This document shows, piece by piece, positions 7,599-15,335 of a DNA stretch of 19,196 nt (within the stretch, counting starts at the first letter, position 1; each line of letters starts with the position of its first letter). Under the pieces are notes generated by a model. The model saw only the letters and a list, made by a program, of their open reading frames with translations, was not told where the DNA came from and searched no databases. A program made the translations under genes and the position numbers. The stretch lies in the NCBI GenBank assembly GCA_050262775.1, contig JBLNEO010000132.1, positions 1 to 19,196 on the forward strand, read 5' to 3'. Source of the stretch: DATHTC01 sp050262775. Its GTDB lineage: Bacteria; Actinomycetota; Thermoleophilia; Gaiellales; Gaiellaceae.

Positions 7599-8781
7599 GG
7601 CGCAGGTTCTCCCAGACCAGGCTCGCTCCCATCCCCATGCCGATGCAGAGCGCCGTCATCCCGTACCGCGCCTCGGGGCGCTCGCGGAACCCGTACGCGA
7701 GCTGCGCGAGGAGCCGCACGCCCGTCGCGGCGAGCGGGTGGCCGAACGCGATCGCACCGCCGTAGGGGTTCAGGCGCGGGTCCTCGGGCTCGACGCCCAT
7801 CCCGTCGCACCACGAGAGCACCTGCACCGCGAACGGCTCGTTCAGCTCGAAGAGATCGATGTCGTCGATCGAGAGGCCGGTCTGCGCGAGCACCTTCTCG
7901 GACGCCGGGATCGGGCCGATCCCCATGATCTCCGGCTCCACACCCGCGTACGCGAAGCCGACGAGGCGCATCGACGGCTCGAGGCCGAGCTCCGCCGCGG
8001 TCTCGGCGGCGGCGAGGAAGCACGCGGTCGCGCCGTCCGTGAGCCCCGCGGAGTTGCCGGCCGTGACGCGCCCGCCTGCGCGGAACGGCGTCCGCAGCCC
8101 GGCGAGGCCCTCGAGCGTCGTGTCGGGGCGCAGGAACTCGTCGCGGTCGGCGAGCCGGTAGCCGTCGTCGCCGTAGACGGTCATGGGGACGACGGTGTGG
8201 GCCATGACGCCGTTCTCCCATGCGGCCGCCGCCTTCCGCTGCGAGGCGACGGCGTAGCGGTCCGCGCGCTCGCGCGTCAGCGCGGGGAAGCGGTCGTGCA
8301 GGTTCTCGGCGGTCGCGCCCATCGTGGCCGCGCTCTCGTCGATCAGCCGCTCGGCGACGAACCGTGGGTTGAAGTCGACGTCGGCGCCCATCGGATGGTG
8401 GCCCATGTGCTCCACGCCGCCCGCGACGACGACGTCCGCGGCGCCCATCGCGATCTCGCCTGCGCCGGCGGTGACGGCCGTGAGCGCCCCCGCGCACATC
8501 CGGTCGACGGCGAAGCCCGGGACCGAGGAGGGCAGGCCGGCGAGCAACCCGACGTCGCGGCCGAGGGTCAGGCCCTGGTCGCCGACCTGCGCGGTGGCGG
8601 CCATGATCACGTCGCCGACGCGCTCGGGCGGGATCTGCGGGTTCCGGCGCAGGAGCTCGCGCACGGCCTTGACCGCCATGTCGTCGGCGCGCGTCCGCCA
8701 GAAGAGCCCCGCAGGACCCGCCTTGCCGAACACGGTCCGCACGCCGTCGACGAAGACGACCTCACGCAGCTCCCGGCCCAT
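7591..8781 (-). CDS. fadA: Acetyl-CoA acyltransferase (thiolase)
   Basis: Thiolase carries out the last step of beta-oxidation, releasing acetyl-CoA from 3-ketoacyl-CoA. From ATG 8781 the protein has 396 residues, the usual thiolase length. The acyl-accepting Cys is C96 in VDRMCAGAL, the NEPFA segment matches the conserved NEAFA, GHP carries His348, and the base Cys is C379 in ALCIGMGMG. An in-frame TTG at 8820 was rejected as start because the sequence between holds a -10-like TAGACT, and MGRELREVVFVDGVRTVFG starts at the usual place for thiolases. The gene is first in the operon, overlaps the hydratase/dehydrogenase gene by 8 nt and is probably leaderless. An anabolic acetyl-CoA acetyltransferase role is less likely given the partner. 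Confidence 0.92.
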   Translation of the reverse strand: MGRELREVVFVDGVRTVFGKAGPAGLFWRTRADDMAVKAVRELLRRNPQIPPERVGDVIMAATAQVGDQGLTLGRDVGLLAGLPSSVPGFAVDRMCAGALTAVTAGAGEIAMGAADVVVAGGVEHMGHHPMGADVDFNPRFVAERLIDESAATMGATAENLHDRFPALTRERADRYAVASQRKAAAAWENGVMAHTVVPMTVYGDDGYRLADRDEFLRPDTTLEGLAGLRTPFRAGGRVTAGNSAGLTDGATACFLAAAETAAELGLEPSMRLVGFAYAGVEPEIMGIGPIPASEKVLAQTGLSIDDIDLFELNEPFAVQVLSWCDGMGVEPEDPRLNPYGGAIAFGHPLAATGVRLLAQLAYGFRERPEARYGMTALCIGMGMGASLVWENLRHG

Positions 8782-8789
8782 CGGCCCGG

Positions 8790-8820
8790 AGTCTACCGCG
8801 CCGATTGACGGGTCAGTCAA
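8790..8820 (-). promoter_or_regulatory. Promoter and possible TetR-type operator of the fadA-fadJ operon
   Basis: On the minus strand TTGACT (8815-8820) and TAGACT (8790-8795) form a -35/-10 pair with a 19-bp spacer; the -10 ends 8 nt before the ATG. The -35 sits inside the dyad TTGAC-N6-GTCAA (8805-8820). Dyads of this kind are typical targets of TetR-family regulators, some of which control fatty acid degradation genes. The dyad is seen; the regulator is inferred and none is encoded nearby. Confidence 0.45.
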
Positions 8821-8824
8821 CGCG

Positions 8825-10324
8825 TCAGCGGACGACGAACGGCCGGCTGACGAACGTGCTGGAACGGGAGGGGTTCATCGTGGCGCGGAGCTCGACGCGG
8901 TAGACGTACGTTCCCGGCCCGAGCCGCCGCGAGGGGAAGACGACGCGCGGTGTCCAGCCCGCGCGCACCGTCCCCCGCGCCTCGAGGACGGCTCGGCCGC
9001 CCGTGCGCTGGAGGTCGCGGAGGGCGGCGCGCCGCCGCCTTCGGTCGCCCGGCAGGCGGTGGACGCTGCCGCGGAACGTCGCCTCCTCGGCCGCCGTCAC
9101 GCCGAAGCTCCACGCGGTGCGGCGACCGGTGCTCGGCCCGAGATCGCCCCACGCCGCCGCCGCGCCGACGACCGCCGTCGTGTGCCGCCACGCCGTCGGC
9201 GTCCCCGTGCAGCGGCCGCCCGTCTCCGCGAGCAGGGCGCGGACGGCGTCGAAGGCCGCCCGGCGCGAGCCGTCGGCGCGGAGGAGCGCCGCCTGGAAGC
9301 GGTCGAGGTCTCGCTCGTCCTGGAGCCCGAAGAGGTGCACCGCCTCGAGCGCGGGATCGCAGGCGAGCGTCCGGAGCAGCTGCGCGTAGATCGCGGCCTG
9401 GGTGGGCTCATCCGTCACCGCGACGTTCTCGATGCCCGTGTACGCCGCCGCCGATCCGGCCACGATGCCGACCTGCCATCCCGTCTCGCCGATCCGCAGC
9501 CGCAACCCGGTCTCGACCGTCGGCTGCGCGGTGCCGTCGAAGGCGTCCCAGACCGCCTGCTTGAGCCGGTCGAGGTTGCCGACGCCGACGCTCGGCCACG
9601 CATAGGCCTTCAGCAACGGGTCCTGCGGGGACTCGGGGTAGGGGTGGAAGTCGAGCGCGTCCATGACCGGCGCCGTCCGCCCGCTCGCGCGGTACGCCGC
9701 GCCGAGATCCCGGAGGAAGCGCACCGGCGACGTGGAGGCGTTGCTCGGCGCCGCGGGGTTGTCGTTGCCCCGCTCGGAGAGCCCGAGGCCGATGACCCGG
9801 ATCGCCGGGTCGACGCCTTTCAGGGCGTCGTACGAGCGCCCGAGCGTCTCGAGGAAGCTCGCGGCGGCGACCCGCGTGCCGTCCGGCGCGAACTGCGGCT
9901 GCCAGAAGCGCGGCTGATTCGGCTCGTTGCCGATCACGAACTGCTTGACCTGCGGGTACGTGCGGGCGAGGAGCGCGACGAACGCCGCGAACCCGGCGGG
10001 GCCGTCCGGCGTGCCGGTGACGCCGGTCGGGCGCGCCGGGTAGACGGCGAAGACGATCCGGACGCCGTGCGCGGCGGCCTGCGGGAGCGACCGGTCGAGG
10101 AACCCGCGCTCGACGATCGTGGTCGGGCGGGCGGGATCCCAGAGGACGGTGACGCGGTTCTCGCCCATCCCGAGCTCGCGCAGCGTCCCGAAGAAGGAGG
10201 CGCCGCCGTCCTCGGCGTACTTGCCGCCGTCGTCGGCGACGCCGACGCTGACGTCCGCGCGCGCGCCGGCGGCGCACGCCGCCGCGGCCACGACCGCCGC
10301 CACGAGAACCGCAGAGCACCGCAT
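8825..10324 (-). CDS. Secreted glycoside hydrolase-like protein (clan A TIM barrel)
   Basis: A 499-residue exported protein. ATG 10324 begins a clear signal peptide (MRCSAVLVAAVV and an Ala-rich stretch) with a likely signal peptidase site after ARA (residue 23). Residues about 24-375 look like a (beta/alpha)8 glycosidase of clan A (GH5/GH39-like). IGNEPNQP carries the candidate acid/base E134, DFHPYPES (225-232) lines the cleft, and IGETGW carries the candidate nucleophile E280. The last 100 residues look like a beta-sandwich ending in YVYRVELRA. GGAGG directly abuts the ATG, which is unusually close; a GTG at 10366 in the same frame would add 14 residues. The substrate is unknown. The gene is divergent from the one at 10398 and ends just before the fadA promoter. 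Confidence 0.75.
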   Translation of the reverse strand: MRCSAVLVAAVVAAAACAAGARADVSVGVADDGGKYAEDGGASFFGTLRELGMGENRVTVLWDPARPTTIVERGFLDRSLPQAAAHGVRIVFAVYPARPTGVTGTPDGPAGFAAFVALLARTYPQVKQFVIGNEPNQPRFWQPQFAPDGTRVAAASFLETLGRSYDALKGVDPAIRVIGLGLSERGNDNPAAPSNASTSPVRFLRDLGAAYRASGRTAPVMDALDFHPYPESPQDPLLKAYAWPSVGVGNLDRLKQAVWDAFDGTAQPTVETGLRLRIGETGWQVGIVAGSAAAYTGIENVAVTDEPTQAAIYAQLLRTLACDPALEAVHLFGLQDERDLDRFQAALLRADGSRRAAFDAVRALLAETGGRCTGTPTAWRHTTAVVGAAAAWGDLGPSTGRRTAWSFGVTAAEEATFRGSVHRLPGDRRRRRAALRDLQRTGGRAVLEARGTVRAGWTPRVVFPSRRLGPGTYVYRVELRATMNPSRSSTFVSRPFVVR

Positions 10325-10384
10325 CCTCCGCCCGTCATCGGCATGCGGCGCCGCGCGCTGGAGCACCCGTCCCGGGGATCCCGC

Positions 10385-10390
10385 GATACT
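10385..10390 (+). promoter_or_regulatory. Candidate -10 element of the gene at 10398 (leaderless)
   Basis: GATACT ends 7 nt before GTG 10398. No Shine-Dalgarno is present. The 73-nt region to the divergent glycosidase gene shows no other convincing site. Confidence 0.4.
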
Positions 10391-10397
10391 CCGCGCC

Positions 10398-11048
10398 GTG
10401 ACCGACTGGGACGAGCAGGCGCGCCGCGCGGAGGCGCGCTACCGCGACGGCGAGGAGCGCGTGGCGGACGAGCCGGACGCGCGCCAGCGCCAGCTCACGC
10501 GGCTGGGCAACGCGGCGTGGGCGGCCGGGCTCTCGGCGCTCATGGCCGGGCGCGTCGACGACGCGCGCGCGTGGCTCGAGCGCGCGTCCGACCGCTACCG
10601 CGAGAGCTATCGCGACGCGCCGCCGGACAGCTGGGGCCGCCCCGTCGCCATCCTCAAGGCGCTCCTCGTCGCCGGGCTTCCGGCCGCCGACGCCGCGCGC
10701 TGGACGCTCGGTGAGGGCGCGGCCGCGGCATCGTCGCCGATCGGGCGGTACGCGGCGACGCTCGCCCACGCCGTCCTCGGCGAGTGGGAGGACGTGCGCG
10801 TGCTCGCAGACGAGCTCCGCACGCATGACGGCTTCCCGCACGACGTCGCCGATGCGCTCGCCTTCCTCGCCGCCGAGGACGTCGTGGGGTATGTGGTCGC
10901 GGTCGAGTCCGTGCTCGCGTCGTTCGAGCGCCGCGATGAGTTCCTCGAGGACGTCCGCGTCGCCGACACGGTGCTCGCACTGCAGGCGCTCGCGGCGAAT
11001 CGCGGAATCGCGGCCGAGCTCGACTCGCCGCTGCTGCCGGCAGGCTAG
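10398..11048 (+). CDS. Unrecognised helical (TPR-like) cytoplasmic protein
   Basis: I do not recognise this 216-residue protein. It is almost entirely alpha-helical, with helix pairs that read like degenerate TPRs (for example WAAGLSALMAGRVDDARAW, about residues 40-58), Arg/Glu-rich amphipathic helices, and a C-terminal segment VLALQALAANRGIAAEL. There is no signal peptide, membrane segment or metal motif. GTG 10398 is preferred over longer in-frame starts because it lies 7 nt after a -10-like GATACT and because the upstream frame has the composition of antisense sequence over the divergent gene's signal peptide. The stop shares a CTAG with the stop of the convergent arsR-like gene (4-nt overlap). 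The codon bias fits a real gene. Confidence 0.7.
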   Translation: MTDWDEQARRAEARYRDGEERVADEPDARQRQLTRLGNAAWAAGLSALMAGRVDDARAWLERASDRYRESYRDAPPDSWGRPVAILKALLVAGLPAADAARWTLGEGAAAASSPIGRYAATLAHAVLGEWEDVRVLADELRTHDGFPHDVADALAFLAAEDVVGYVVAVESVLASFERRDEFLEDVRVADTVLALQALAANRGIAAELDSPLLPAG

Positions 11049-11569
11049 GCGGCGTCGCCGCCCGGGTGGGGGTGCGCGAACACGGTGATCAGCATCGCGT
11101 CCTGCTGCGGGTCCTCGTGCTCGTCGAGCGCCTCGGAGAACGCCTCGAACGCGTCGCGGATCCTGTCCGGATGGATGCGGACGGTGATCTGCGCCGAGCG
11201 GAAGTTGCCCTCGTCCGCGTGCGCCTGCCAGCCGCGCTGCACCGCGTCGAGCATCGCCGCGCGCATGTCGTTGACCTCGCCCGTGGAGATCAGCTCGGGG
11301 GCGACGCGGATGCTGCTCGCGACGGCGCGGTAGGGCTTCTCGCGGCGGCCCTCGCCCTCGACGAGCTCGATCAGCCCGGCGCTGAGCAGCATGCGCACGT
11401 GGAAGTGCAGGTGCCCGGGATCGACCCCGAGCCGCTGCGCGAGCTGGCGGTTCGTCAGCTGCTCCCCGCTCTCGCCGAGGACCTCGAGCACGCGCAGGCG
11501 GAGGGGGTGCCCGAGCGCCTTGAGCTGCTCGGGGCGCCCGATCGTGAGCGCCGACGGTTCCGCGGACAC
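11045..11569 (-). CDS. ArsR-type winged-helix transcriptional regulator
   Basis: The 174-residue protein has an N-terminal winged helix (about residues 10-80). LKALGHPLRLRVLEVLGE is the classic ArsR first helix, NRQLAQRLGVDPGHLHFHVRML the HTH, and AGLIELVEGEGRREKPYRA the wing. The C-terminal half (about 85-174) is helical and then beta-rich (FRSAQITVRIHPDRI) and may be a ligand or dimer domain. No Cys-based metal site (ELCVCDL type) is present, so the effector is probably not arsenite. GTG 11569 lies 7 nt after TATATG. The gene follows pgl by 25 nt but has its own promoter; its target genes cannot be read from the window. Confidence 0.82.
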   Translation of the reverse strand: MSAEPSALTIGRPEQLKALGHPLRLRVLEVLGESGEQLTNRQLAQRLGVDPGHLHFHVRMLLSAGLIELVEGEGRREKPYRAVASSIRVAPELISTGEVNDMRAAMLDAVQRGWQAHADEGNFRSAQITVRIHPDRIRDAFEAFSEALDEHEDPQQDAMLITVFAHPHPGGDAA

Positions 11570-11576
11570 GGCGCTA

Positions 11577-11606
11577 CATATAGGCGAGAGCAGGCTAAGA
11601 ATGCAA
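11577..11606 (-). promoter_or_regulatory. Promoter of the arsR-like gene (leaderless)
   Basis: On the minus strand TTGCAT (11601-11606) and TATATG (11577-11582) are separated by 18 bp. The -10 ends 7 nt before the GTG start, so the transcript probably begins at the start codon. The -35 overlaps the region around the stop codon of pgl. This AT-rich patch is one of the better sigma-70-like promoters in the window. Confidence 0.55.
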
Positions 11607-12266
11607 GCGAGCGGCCGCCGCGCGGTCGAGCAGGGCGACGGTCCGCCGTGCCCGCACGAGGCTCGACGGGGTCGACGGCGACGGCGCCGCCGCGAAGGCG
11701 CGCCGCACCGCGTCGGCCTTCTCCTCGCCCGTCACGTGGTAGACCATCAGCTCGGACGCGGCGAGGAACGGGATCGTCGTCGTCACGCGCGGGACGAACG
11801 GCTCGAACCGTGCCTCGGCGGCGACGGCGCGCCGCTCGCGCTCCTCGAGCTCGGGCGCGTTGGGAAAGAGCGAGGCCGTGTGGCCGTCGGGGCCGATGCC
11901 CATCACCGCGAGGTCGAACCGCACGCCCTCGAGCTCGGCGTCGTACCGTGCCGCCGCAGCCTCCGGGCCGTGCTCGCTCTCGATGCGGTGCACGCGCCGC
12001 GGCGCGCGCTCGACGCGGTCGAGGATCGTCCGCTGCAGGAGGAGGAAGTTCGAGCGGTCGTCCGCCGGAGGGACGCAGCGGTCGTCGACGAGCCAGAGCT
12101 CCGCGCGCGACCAGTCGGGCTCGCGTTCGGCCGCCGCCTCGTAGGCGCGGCGCGGTCCCGAGCCGCCGGAGAGGCCGATCGAGCCGCCCGCGCGGACGGC
12201 CGCGACGAGGCGCGCGACGAGCTCCTCGTCGGCGTCCTCGGTGACGACGAGCTCGACCTCGCTCAC
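11595..12266 (-). CDS. pgl: 6-phosphogluconolactonase
   Basis: Pgl hydrolyses 6-phosphogluconolactone in the oxidative pentose phosphate pathway. The 223-residue length fits the DevB/SOL family. Family motifs are GSIGLSGGSGPRRAYEA (sugar-phosphate binding, about residues 28-44), LWLVDDRCVPPADDRSN (about 58-74) and VMGIGPDGHTASLFP (about 120-134) with the conserved DGH; VPRVTTTIPFL follows. GTG 12266 overlaps the proC stop in a GTGA arrangement, and an AGGAG lies 7 nt upstream inside proC, so it is co-translated with proC. Association with proC rather than zwf or tal is unusual but could simply reflect operon packing; both enzymes touch NADPH metabolism. Confidence 0.9.
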   Translation of the reverse strand: MSEVELVVTEDADEELVARLVAAVRAGGSIGLSGGSGPRRAYEAAAEREPDWSRAELWLVDDRCVPPADDRSNFLLLQRTILDRVERAPRRVHRIESEHGPEAAAARYDAELEGVRFDLAVMGIGPDGHTASLFPNAPELEERERRAVAAEARFEPFVPRVTTTIPFLAASELMVYHVTGEEKADAVRRAFAAAPSPSTPSSLVRARRTVALLDRAAAARLHS

Positions 12267-13090
12267 CGCGCGTCTCCTGCCGCGAGCTCCCGCGATCGGT
12301 CCATCGCGGCCTGGATCGCGTTGAGGAAGGCGGCGCGGACGCCGGCGCGCTCGAGCTCGCGGATCGCCGCGATCGTCGTCCCGCCCGGCGAGGTCACCAT
12401 CTCGCGGAGCTCGACCGGGTGCATGTTCGTGTCGCGCAGCTGCTTCGCCGTCCCGAGCATCGTCTGCACGACGAGCTGCGTCGAGATCTCGCGCGAGAGC
12501 CCGAGCAGGATCCCCGCCTCGATCATCGCCTCGGCGAGGAGGGCGAAGTACGCGGGGCCGGACCCCGAGACGGCGGTCACGGCGTCGAGGTGGCTCTCCG
12601 GGACGCGGACGACGCGTCCGAGGTGCGAGAGCACCTCCTCCGCCGCGGCCAGGTGCTCCTCGCCGGCGTGCGCGCCCGCGGCGATCCCCGCCATCCCCTC
12701 GTGGACGAGCGCGGGCGTGTTGGGCATCGCACGCACGACGGGGACGCGCGCGAGGAGGTGGCCCTCGATGAGGGCGGTCGGGATCGCGGCGGCGATCGAC
12801 AGCACGGTCTGCTCCTCCGAGACGAGGCCGCCGATCTCGCCGAGCAGCACGTCGATGTCCTGCGGCTTCACCGCGATCACGACGAGCGCGGCGCCGGCCA
12901 CGGCCTCGGCGTTCGACGTCGTGGCGTGGACGCCGTGCCGTTCCGCAAGCTCGGCGACCCGCGCCTCGCGGCGGGACGTCGCGACGAGCTCGCCCGGCTC
13001 GCGCCAGCCGGAGCTGAGGAGGCCGCTCAGGAGCGCCTCGCCGATCTTCCCGGCGCCCAGCACCGCGATCCGCCGTGGGTCCACCGACAT
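12263..13090 (-). CDS. proC: Pyrroline-5-carboxylate reductase
   Basis: ProC reduces pyrroline-5-carboxylate to proline with NAD(P)H, the last step of proline synthesis. The 275-residue protein starts with the Rossmann motif IAVLGAGKIGEALLSGLL (GAGKIG, 12-17), followed by VIAVKPQDIDVLL, VVRAMPNTPALVHEGM and the C-terminal signature beginning ELREMVTSPGGTT. The ATG at 13090 lies 7 nt after TAGACT, and there is no Shine-Dalgarno. It is followed by pgl with a 4-nt overlap. The upstream alkA-like gene ends 15 nt before the start, so read-through from the XRE-TPR operon is possible. Confidence 0.94.
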   Translation of the reverse strand: MSVDPRRIAVLGAGKIGEALLSGLLSSGWREPGELVATSRREARVAELAERHGVHATTSNAEAVAGAALVVIAVKPQDIDVLLGEIGGLVSEEQTVLSIAAAIPTALIEGHLLARVPVVRAMPNTPALVHEGMAGIAAGAHAGEEHLAAAEEVLSHLGRVVRVPESHLDAVTAVSGSGPAYFALLAEAMIEAGILLGLSREISTQLVVQTMLGTAKQLRDTNMHPVELREMVTSPGGTTIAAIRELERAGVRAAFLNAIQAAMDRSRELAAGDAR

Positions 13091-13097
13091 GCGCAGG

Positions 13098-13103
13098 AGT
13101 CTA
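13098..13103 (-). promoter_or_regulatory. Candidate -10 element of proC (leaderless)
   Basis: TAGACT on the minus strand, 7 nt before ATG 13090. It is identical to the hexamers before the PAC2 and thiolase genes. No convincing -35 lies 17-18 bp upstream, where alkA coding sequence is found. Confidence 0.45.
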
Positions 13104-13105
13104 GG

Positions 13106-13990
13106 TCAGGCGGCGTGCCGGAACCGCGCCGGCGGGGGCGCCGACGGCAGCGGCAGGAGGCCCCGGGCCCAACCCTTCAGCAGGTACACGCTCGCGAGGC
13201 CCGCCCACTCGCCGTAGGGCGCGAGCAGCTCCTCCGTCTCCCACGCCTCGACCCAGCGGCCGCGGAGCGCTGCGAGCAGCTTCATCAGCCCGAGGTCGCC
13301 GACGAGACCGTGCTCCGTGCGCCCGAGCCCCTCGAGGCAGACGACCCCTGCCGACCACGGGCCGAGCCCGCGCTCGCGCGTCAGGACGCGCACGGCGGCG
13401 TCCGTCGGCAGGTCGCGGAGGCGCTCCGGGTCGTACGACCTGCAGATGCGGACGAGGGCGGCGCCGCGGTTCGCGTGCAGCCCGAGCCGCCGCATCCGCG
13501 CCGGTGCGAGCGCGCCGAGGCACGCCGCCGTCGGCGGCGCGTGCAGCCGCGTTCCCCCGACGCGCGGCGTCGCGGCGCGCACGATCGCGGCCTCGATCGC
13601 CCGCGCGCGCCGGGACTCGATGAGCTGGCCGGCGAACGCGCGCAGCAGGGCCTGCGCGACGGAGCCGAGTCGTGCCTGGCGCAGTCCGGCGATCCGGCGC
13701 ACGGCCGTCCCGAGCAGCGGATCCTCGCCGAACCGCCGCAGGAACTCGGCGTGGTCGTCGTCGAGGGCGAGCTGGAAGCGCAGGGCCTCGACGCCGTCGT
13801 CGCTCGCCGCGCGCACCACGAGCGTGCCGTCGGCCCGCTGTCGCGCGGACGCGAGCTCGGTGCCGCCGCCGACGCGCACCGCCGCCGTGAAGGCGTCGTC
13901 GTCCCACGCCCGCGTCGCGTCGCGGGAGGCTGCCGTCAGCCGGAGCGAGTAGATCCCGCGCGGGCGCAGGACCCGCTCGACGCGGGTCAC
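13106..13990 (-). CDS. AlkA-like DNA-3-methyladenine glycosylase
   Basis: This 294-residue protein looks like an HhH-GPD base-excision glycosylase of the AlkA type, which removes alkylated purines from DNA. The N-terminal part (about 1-105) fits the AlkA beta domain. The helix-hairpin-helix and following loop are in LRDLPTDAAVRVLTRERGL and GPWSAG, and the candidate catalytic Asp is D232 in LVGDLGLMK. The reading frame stays open far upstream, but GTG 13990 is chosen because it overlaps the TGA of the XRE-TPR gene (GTGA), and everything upstream is antisense-like Arg-rich shadow. Only a weak GAGG precedes it, so translation is probably coupled. No Ada-type sensor domain is present. Confidence 0.82.
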   Translation of the reverse strand: MTRVERVLRPRGIYSLRLTAASRDATRAWDDDAFTAAVRVGGGTELASARQRADGTLVVRAASDDGVEALRFQLALDDDHAEFLRRFGEDPLLGTAVRRIAGLRQARLGSVAQALLRAFAGQLIESRRARAIEAAIVRAATPRVGGTRLHAPPTAACLGALAPARMRRLGLHANRGAALVRICRSYDPERLRDLPTDAAVRVLTRERGLGPWSAGVVCLEGLGRTEHGLVGDLGLMKLLAALRGRWVEAWETEELLAPYGEWAGLASVYLLKGWARGLLPLPSAPPPARFRHAA

Positions 13991-15312
13991 GCCTCGACGC
14001 GTGCGTCGGACGGCTGCCGGGCGGCGAGGTCGGCCGCCTTCTCCAGCGCGTCGAGCGCCTCGGCCTCGCGCCCCTCCGCCCGCAGGAGCCTGCCCAGGCT
14101 CCGGTACGCGCGCGCCTGCTCGTGCGGTCGGCCCGCGCGCCCGTACGCCTCCACCGAGCGTCGGTACGCGTCGCCGGCCCCGGCCGTGTCGTCGGCGAGC
14201 GCGAGCGCGTCGGCGAGCGCGAGCCACGCCGTCCCCTGCTCCTCCGGGAAGGTGTCGCCGATCACGTCGATCGCCTCCCGTGCGTACGCCGCCGCACCCG
14301 CGCTGTCGCCGAGCGCCACGGCACGGCGCGCCTGCTCCGTCCGCAGCTGTGCCAGGTCGGCGGGCGCCGGCTTCGCGCCGAGCAGCGTCTCCGCCGCCTC
14401 GAGGTACGGACCCGCCTCCTCCGCCCGCTCGTTCTCGATCAGCGACCACGCACACGCGATGTTCGCCTTCGCCAGGTGGACGGTGTCCTCCGTCGCCTCG
14501 AGGAGGACGATCGCGCGGCGGAGGTGCTCGAGCGCGTCGGACGGACGCCCCTGCGCGCCGGCGAGGCGGCCGAGCGACCAGTGCACGCGCACCTGCGTGT
14601 ACGGGTCGACGAAGGTGTCGAGGTCGTTCAGGACGTCGCGCAGCACCACCTCGGCCCGCCGGAGCTCGCCGAGGTCGGTGAGCGCGAAGCTGAGGTAGGT
14701 CGCGAAGCGGACGCGCGCCGGGACGTCGCTCGGCGACTCGCCCTCGACCTGTCGCAGCGCGTGCTCGAACAGCTCGACCGCGTCCTGCGCACGTCCCTGC
14801 ATCGCGAGCGCGCGACCGAGCGTCGCGTAGACGTCCGGTCGGAGCCCGGGTGAGACATCCGTGTCGGCGACGGCCCGCTCGAGCAGCGTCACCGCCTCGG
14901 CGACGTGCCCCGTCTCGAAGGCGGCGAGGCCGAGGCTGATCCGGGCGCGGCGCGCCGAGGCGACGTCGCCCGCCGCCTCCGCCTCCGCGAGCAGCTCGTC
15001 GAGCGCCGCCCGGGCGGCGTCCGGCTCGCCGGAGAGCCGCAGCTCGAGCTCCGCCTGGGCCAGGCGCAGCTCGCGCAGCTCCTCGTCGCGGACGTCCGAC
15101 CCGGTCTCGAGGAACTCGGCCGTCACGCCGAGCTTGCGCGCCAGCTTGCGGAGCGCCTTCACGGACGGCTGCCGCGTCCCCGCCTCGATCCGCGAGATGT
15201 ACGCGTACGAGACGCCGGGGGAGGCGAGCTCCCGCTGCGACAGCCCGCGTTCGCGCCGCAGGCGTCGCAGCCGCTCGCCGACGGTTTCCTCGGGCCGCTC
15301 GTCCACCAGCAC
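13987..15312 (-). CDS. XRE-family HTH regulator with TPR sensor domain (RRNPP-like architecture)
   Basis: A 441-residue regulator. Residues about 11-65 form an XRE/Cro-type HTH: GERLRRLRRERGLSQREL, then SYAYISRIEAGTRQPSVKAL and LARKLGVTAEFLETG. The rest is a run of helix pairs reading as TPRs, for example ARRARISLGLAAFETGHVAE, DVYATLGRALAMQGRAQDAV, TYLSFALTDLGELRRAEVVL and RAYRSLGRLLRAEGREAEAL. HTH plus C-terminal TPR is the architecture of peptide receptors Rgg, PlcR, NprR and ComR. Other XRE-TPR proteins without known peptide ligands also exist. GTG 15312 lies 9 nt after a good promoter. Its stop overlaps the alkA-like start by 4 nt. A small signal-peptide-like ORF is transcribed divergently 131 nt away. 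Confidence 0.88.
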   Translation of the reverse strand: MLVDERPEETVGERLRRLRRERGLSQRELASPGVSYAYISRIEAGTRQPSVKALRKLARKLGVTAEFLETGSDVRDEELRELRLAQAELELRLSGEPDAARAALDELLAEAEAAGDVASARRARISLGLAAFETGHVAEAVTLLERAVADTDVSPGLRPDVYATLGRALAMQGRAQDAVELFEHALRQVEGESPSDVPARVRFATYLSFALTDLGELRRAEVVLRDVLNDLDTFVDPYTQVRVHWSLGRLAGAQGRPSDALEHLRRAIVLLEATEDTVHLAKANIACAWSLIENERAEEAGPYLEAAETLLGAKPAPADLAQLRTEQARRAVALGDSAGAAAYAREAIDVIGDTFPEEQGTAWLALADALALADDTAGAGDAYRRSVEAYGRAGRPHEQARAYRSLGRLLRAEGREAEALDALEKAADLAARQPSDARVEA

Positions 15313-15335
15313 GACTTTCCCATATTCGGTGGACG
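15300..15335. repeat. 8-bp inverted repeat over the regulator's -10 and start codon
   Basis: CGTCCACC (15300-15307) and GGTGGACG (15328-15335) are perfect inverted copies with a 20-bp spacer. One arm lies in the regulator's promoter spacer, the other inside its first codons. This would suit autorepression by a dimeric XRE protein. Function is inferred; the chance of a random 8-bp match in such GC-rich DNA is not negligible. Confidence 0.4.

Noticed and set aside
5670..8808. Long plus-strand frames antisense to fadJ and fadA
   Set aside because: Composition mirrors the antisense of a GC-rich gene; both minus-strand genes have complete catalytic motifs.
8782..8820. TTG 8820 as the thiolase start (13 extra residues)
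   Set aside because: The extra segment contains the -10 and -35 of the gene, and thiolases normally begin at the position of ATG 8781.
13106..14455. A 449-residue reading of the AlkA-like gene with an N-terminal extension
   Set aside because: The extra N-terminus is an off-frame reading of the XRE-TPR gene; the GTG overlapping its stop codon gives a normal AlkA-like length.
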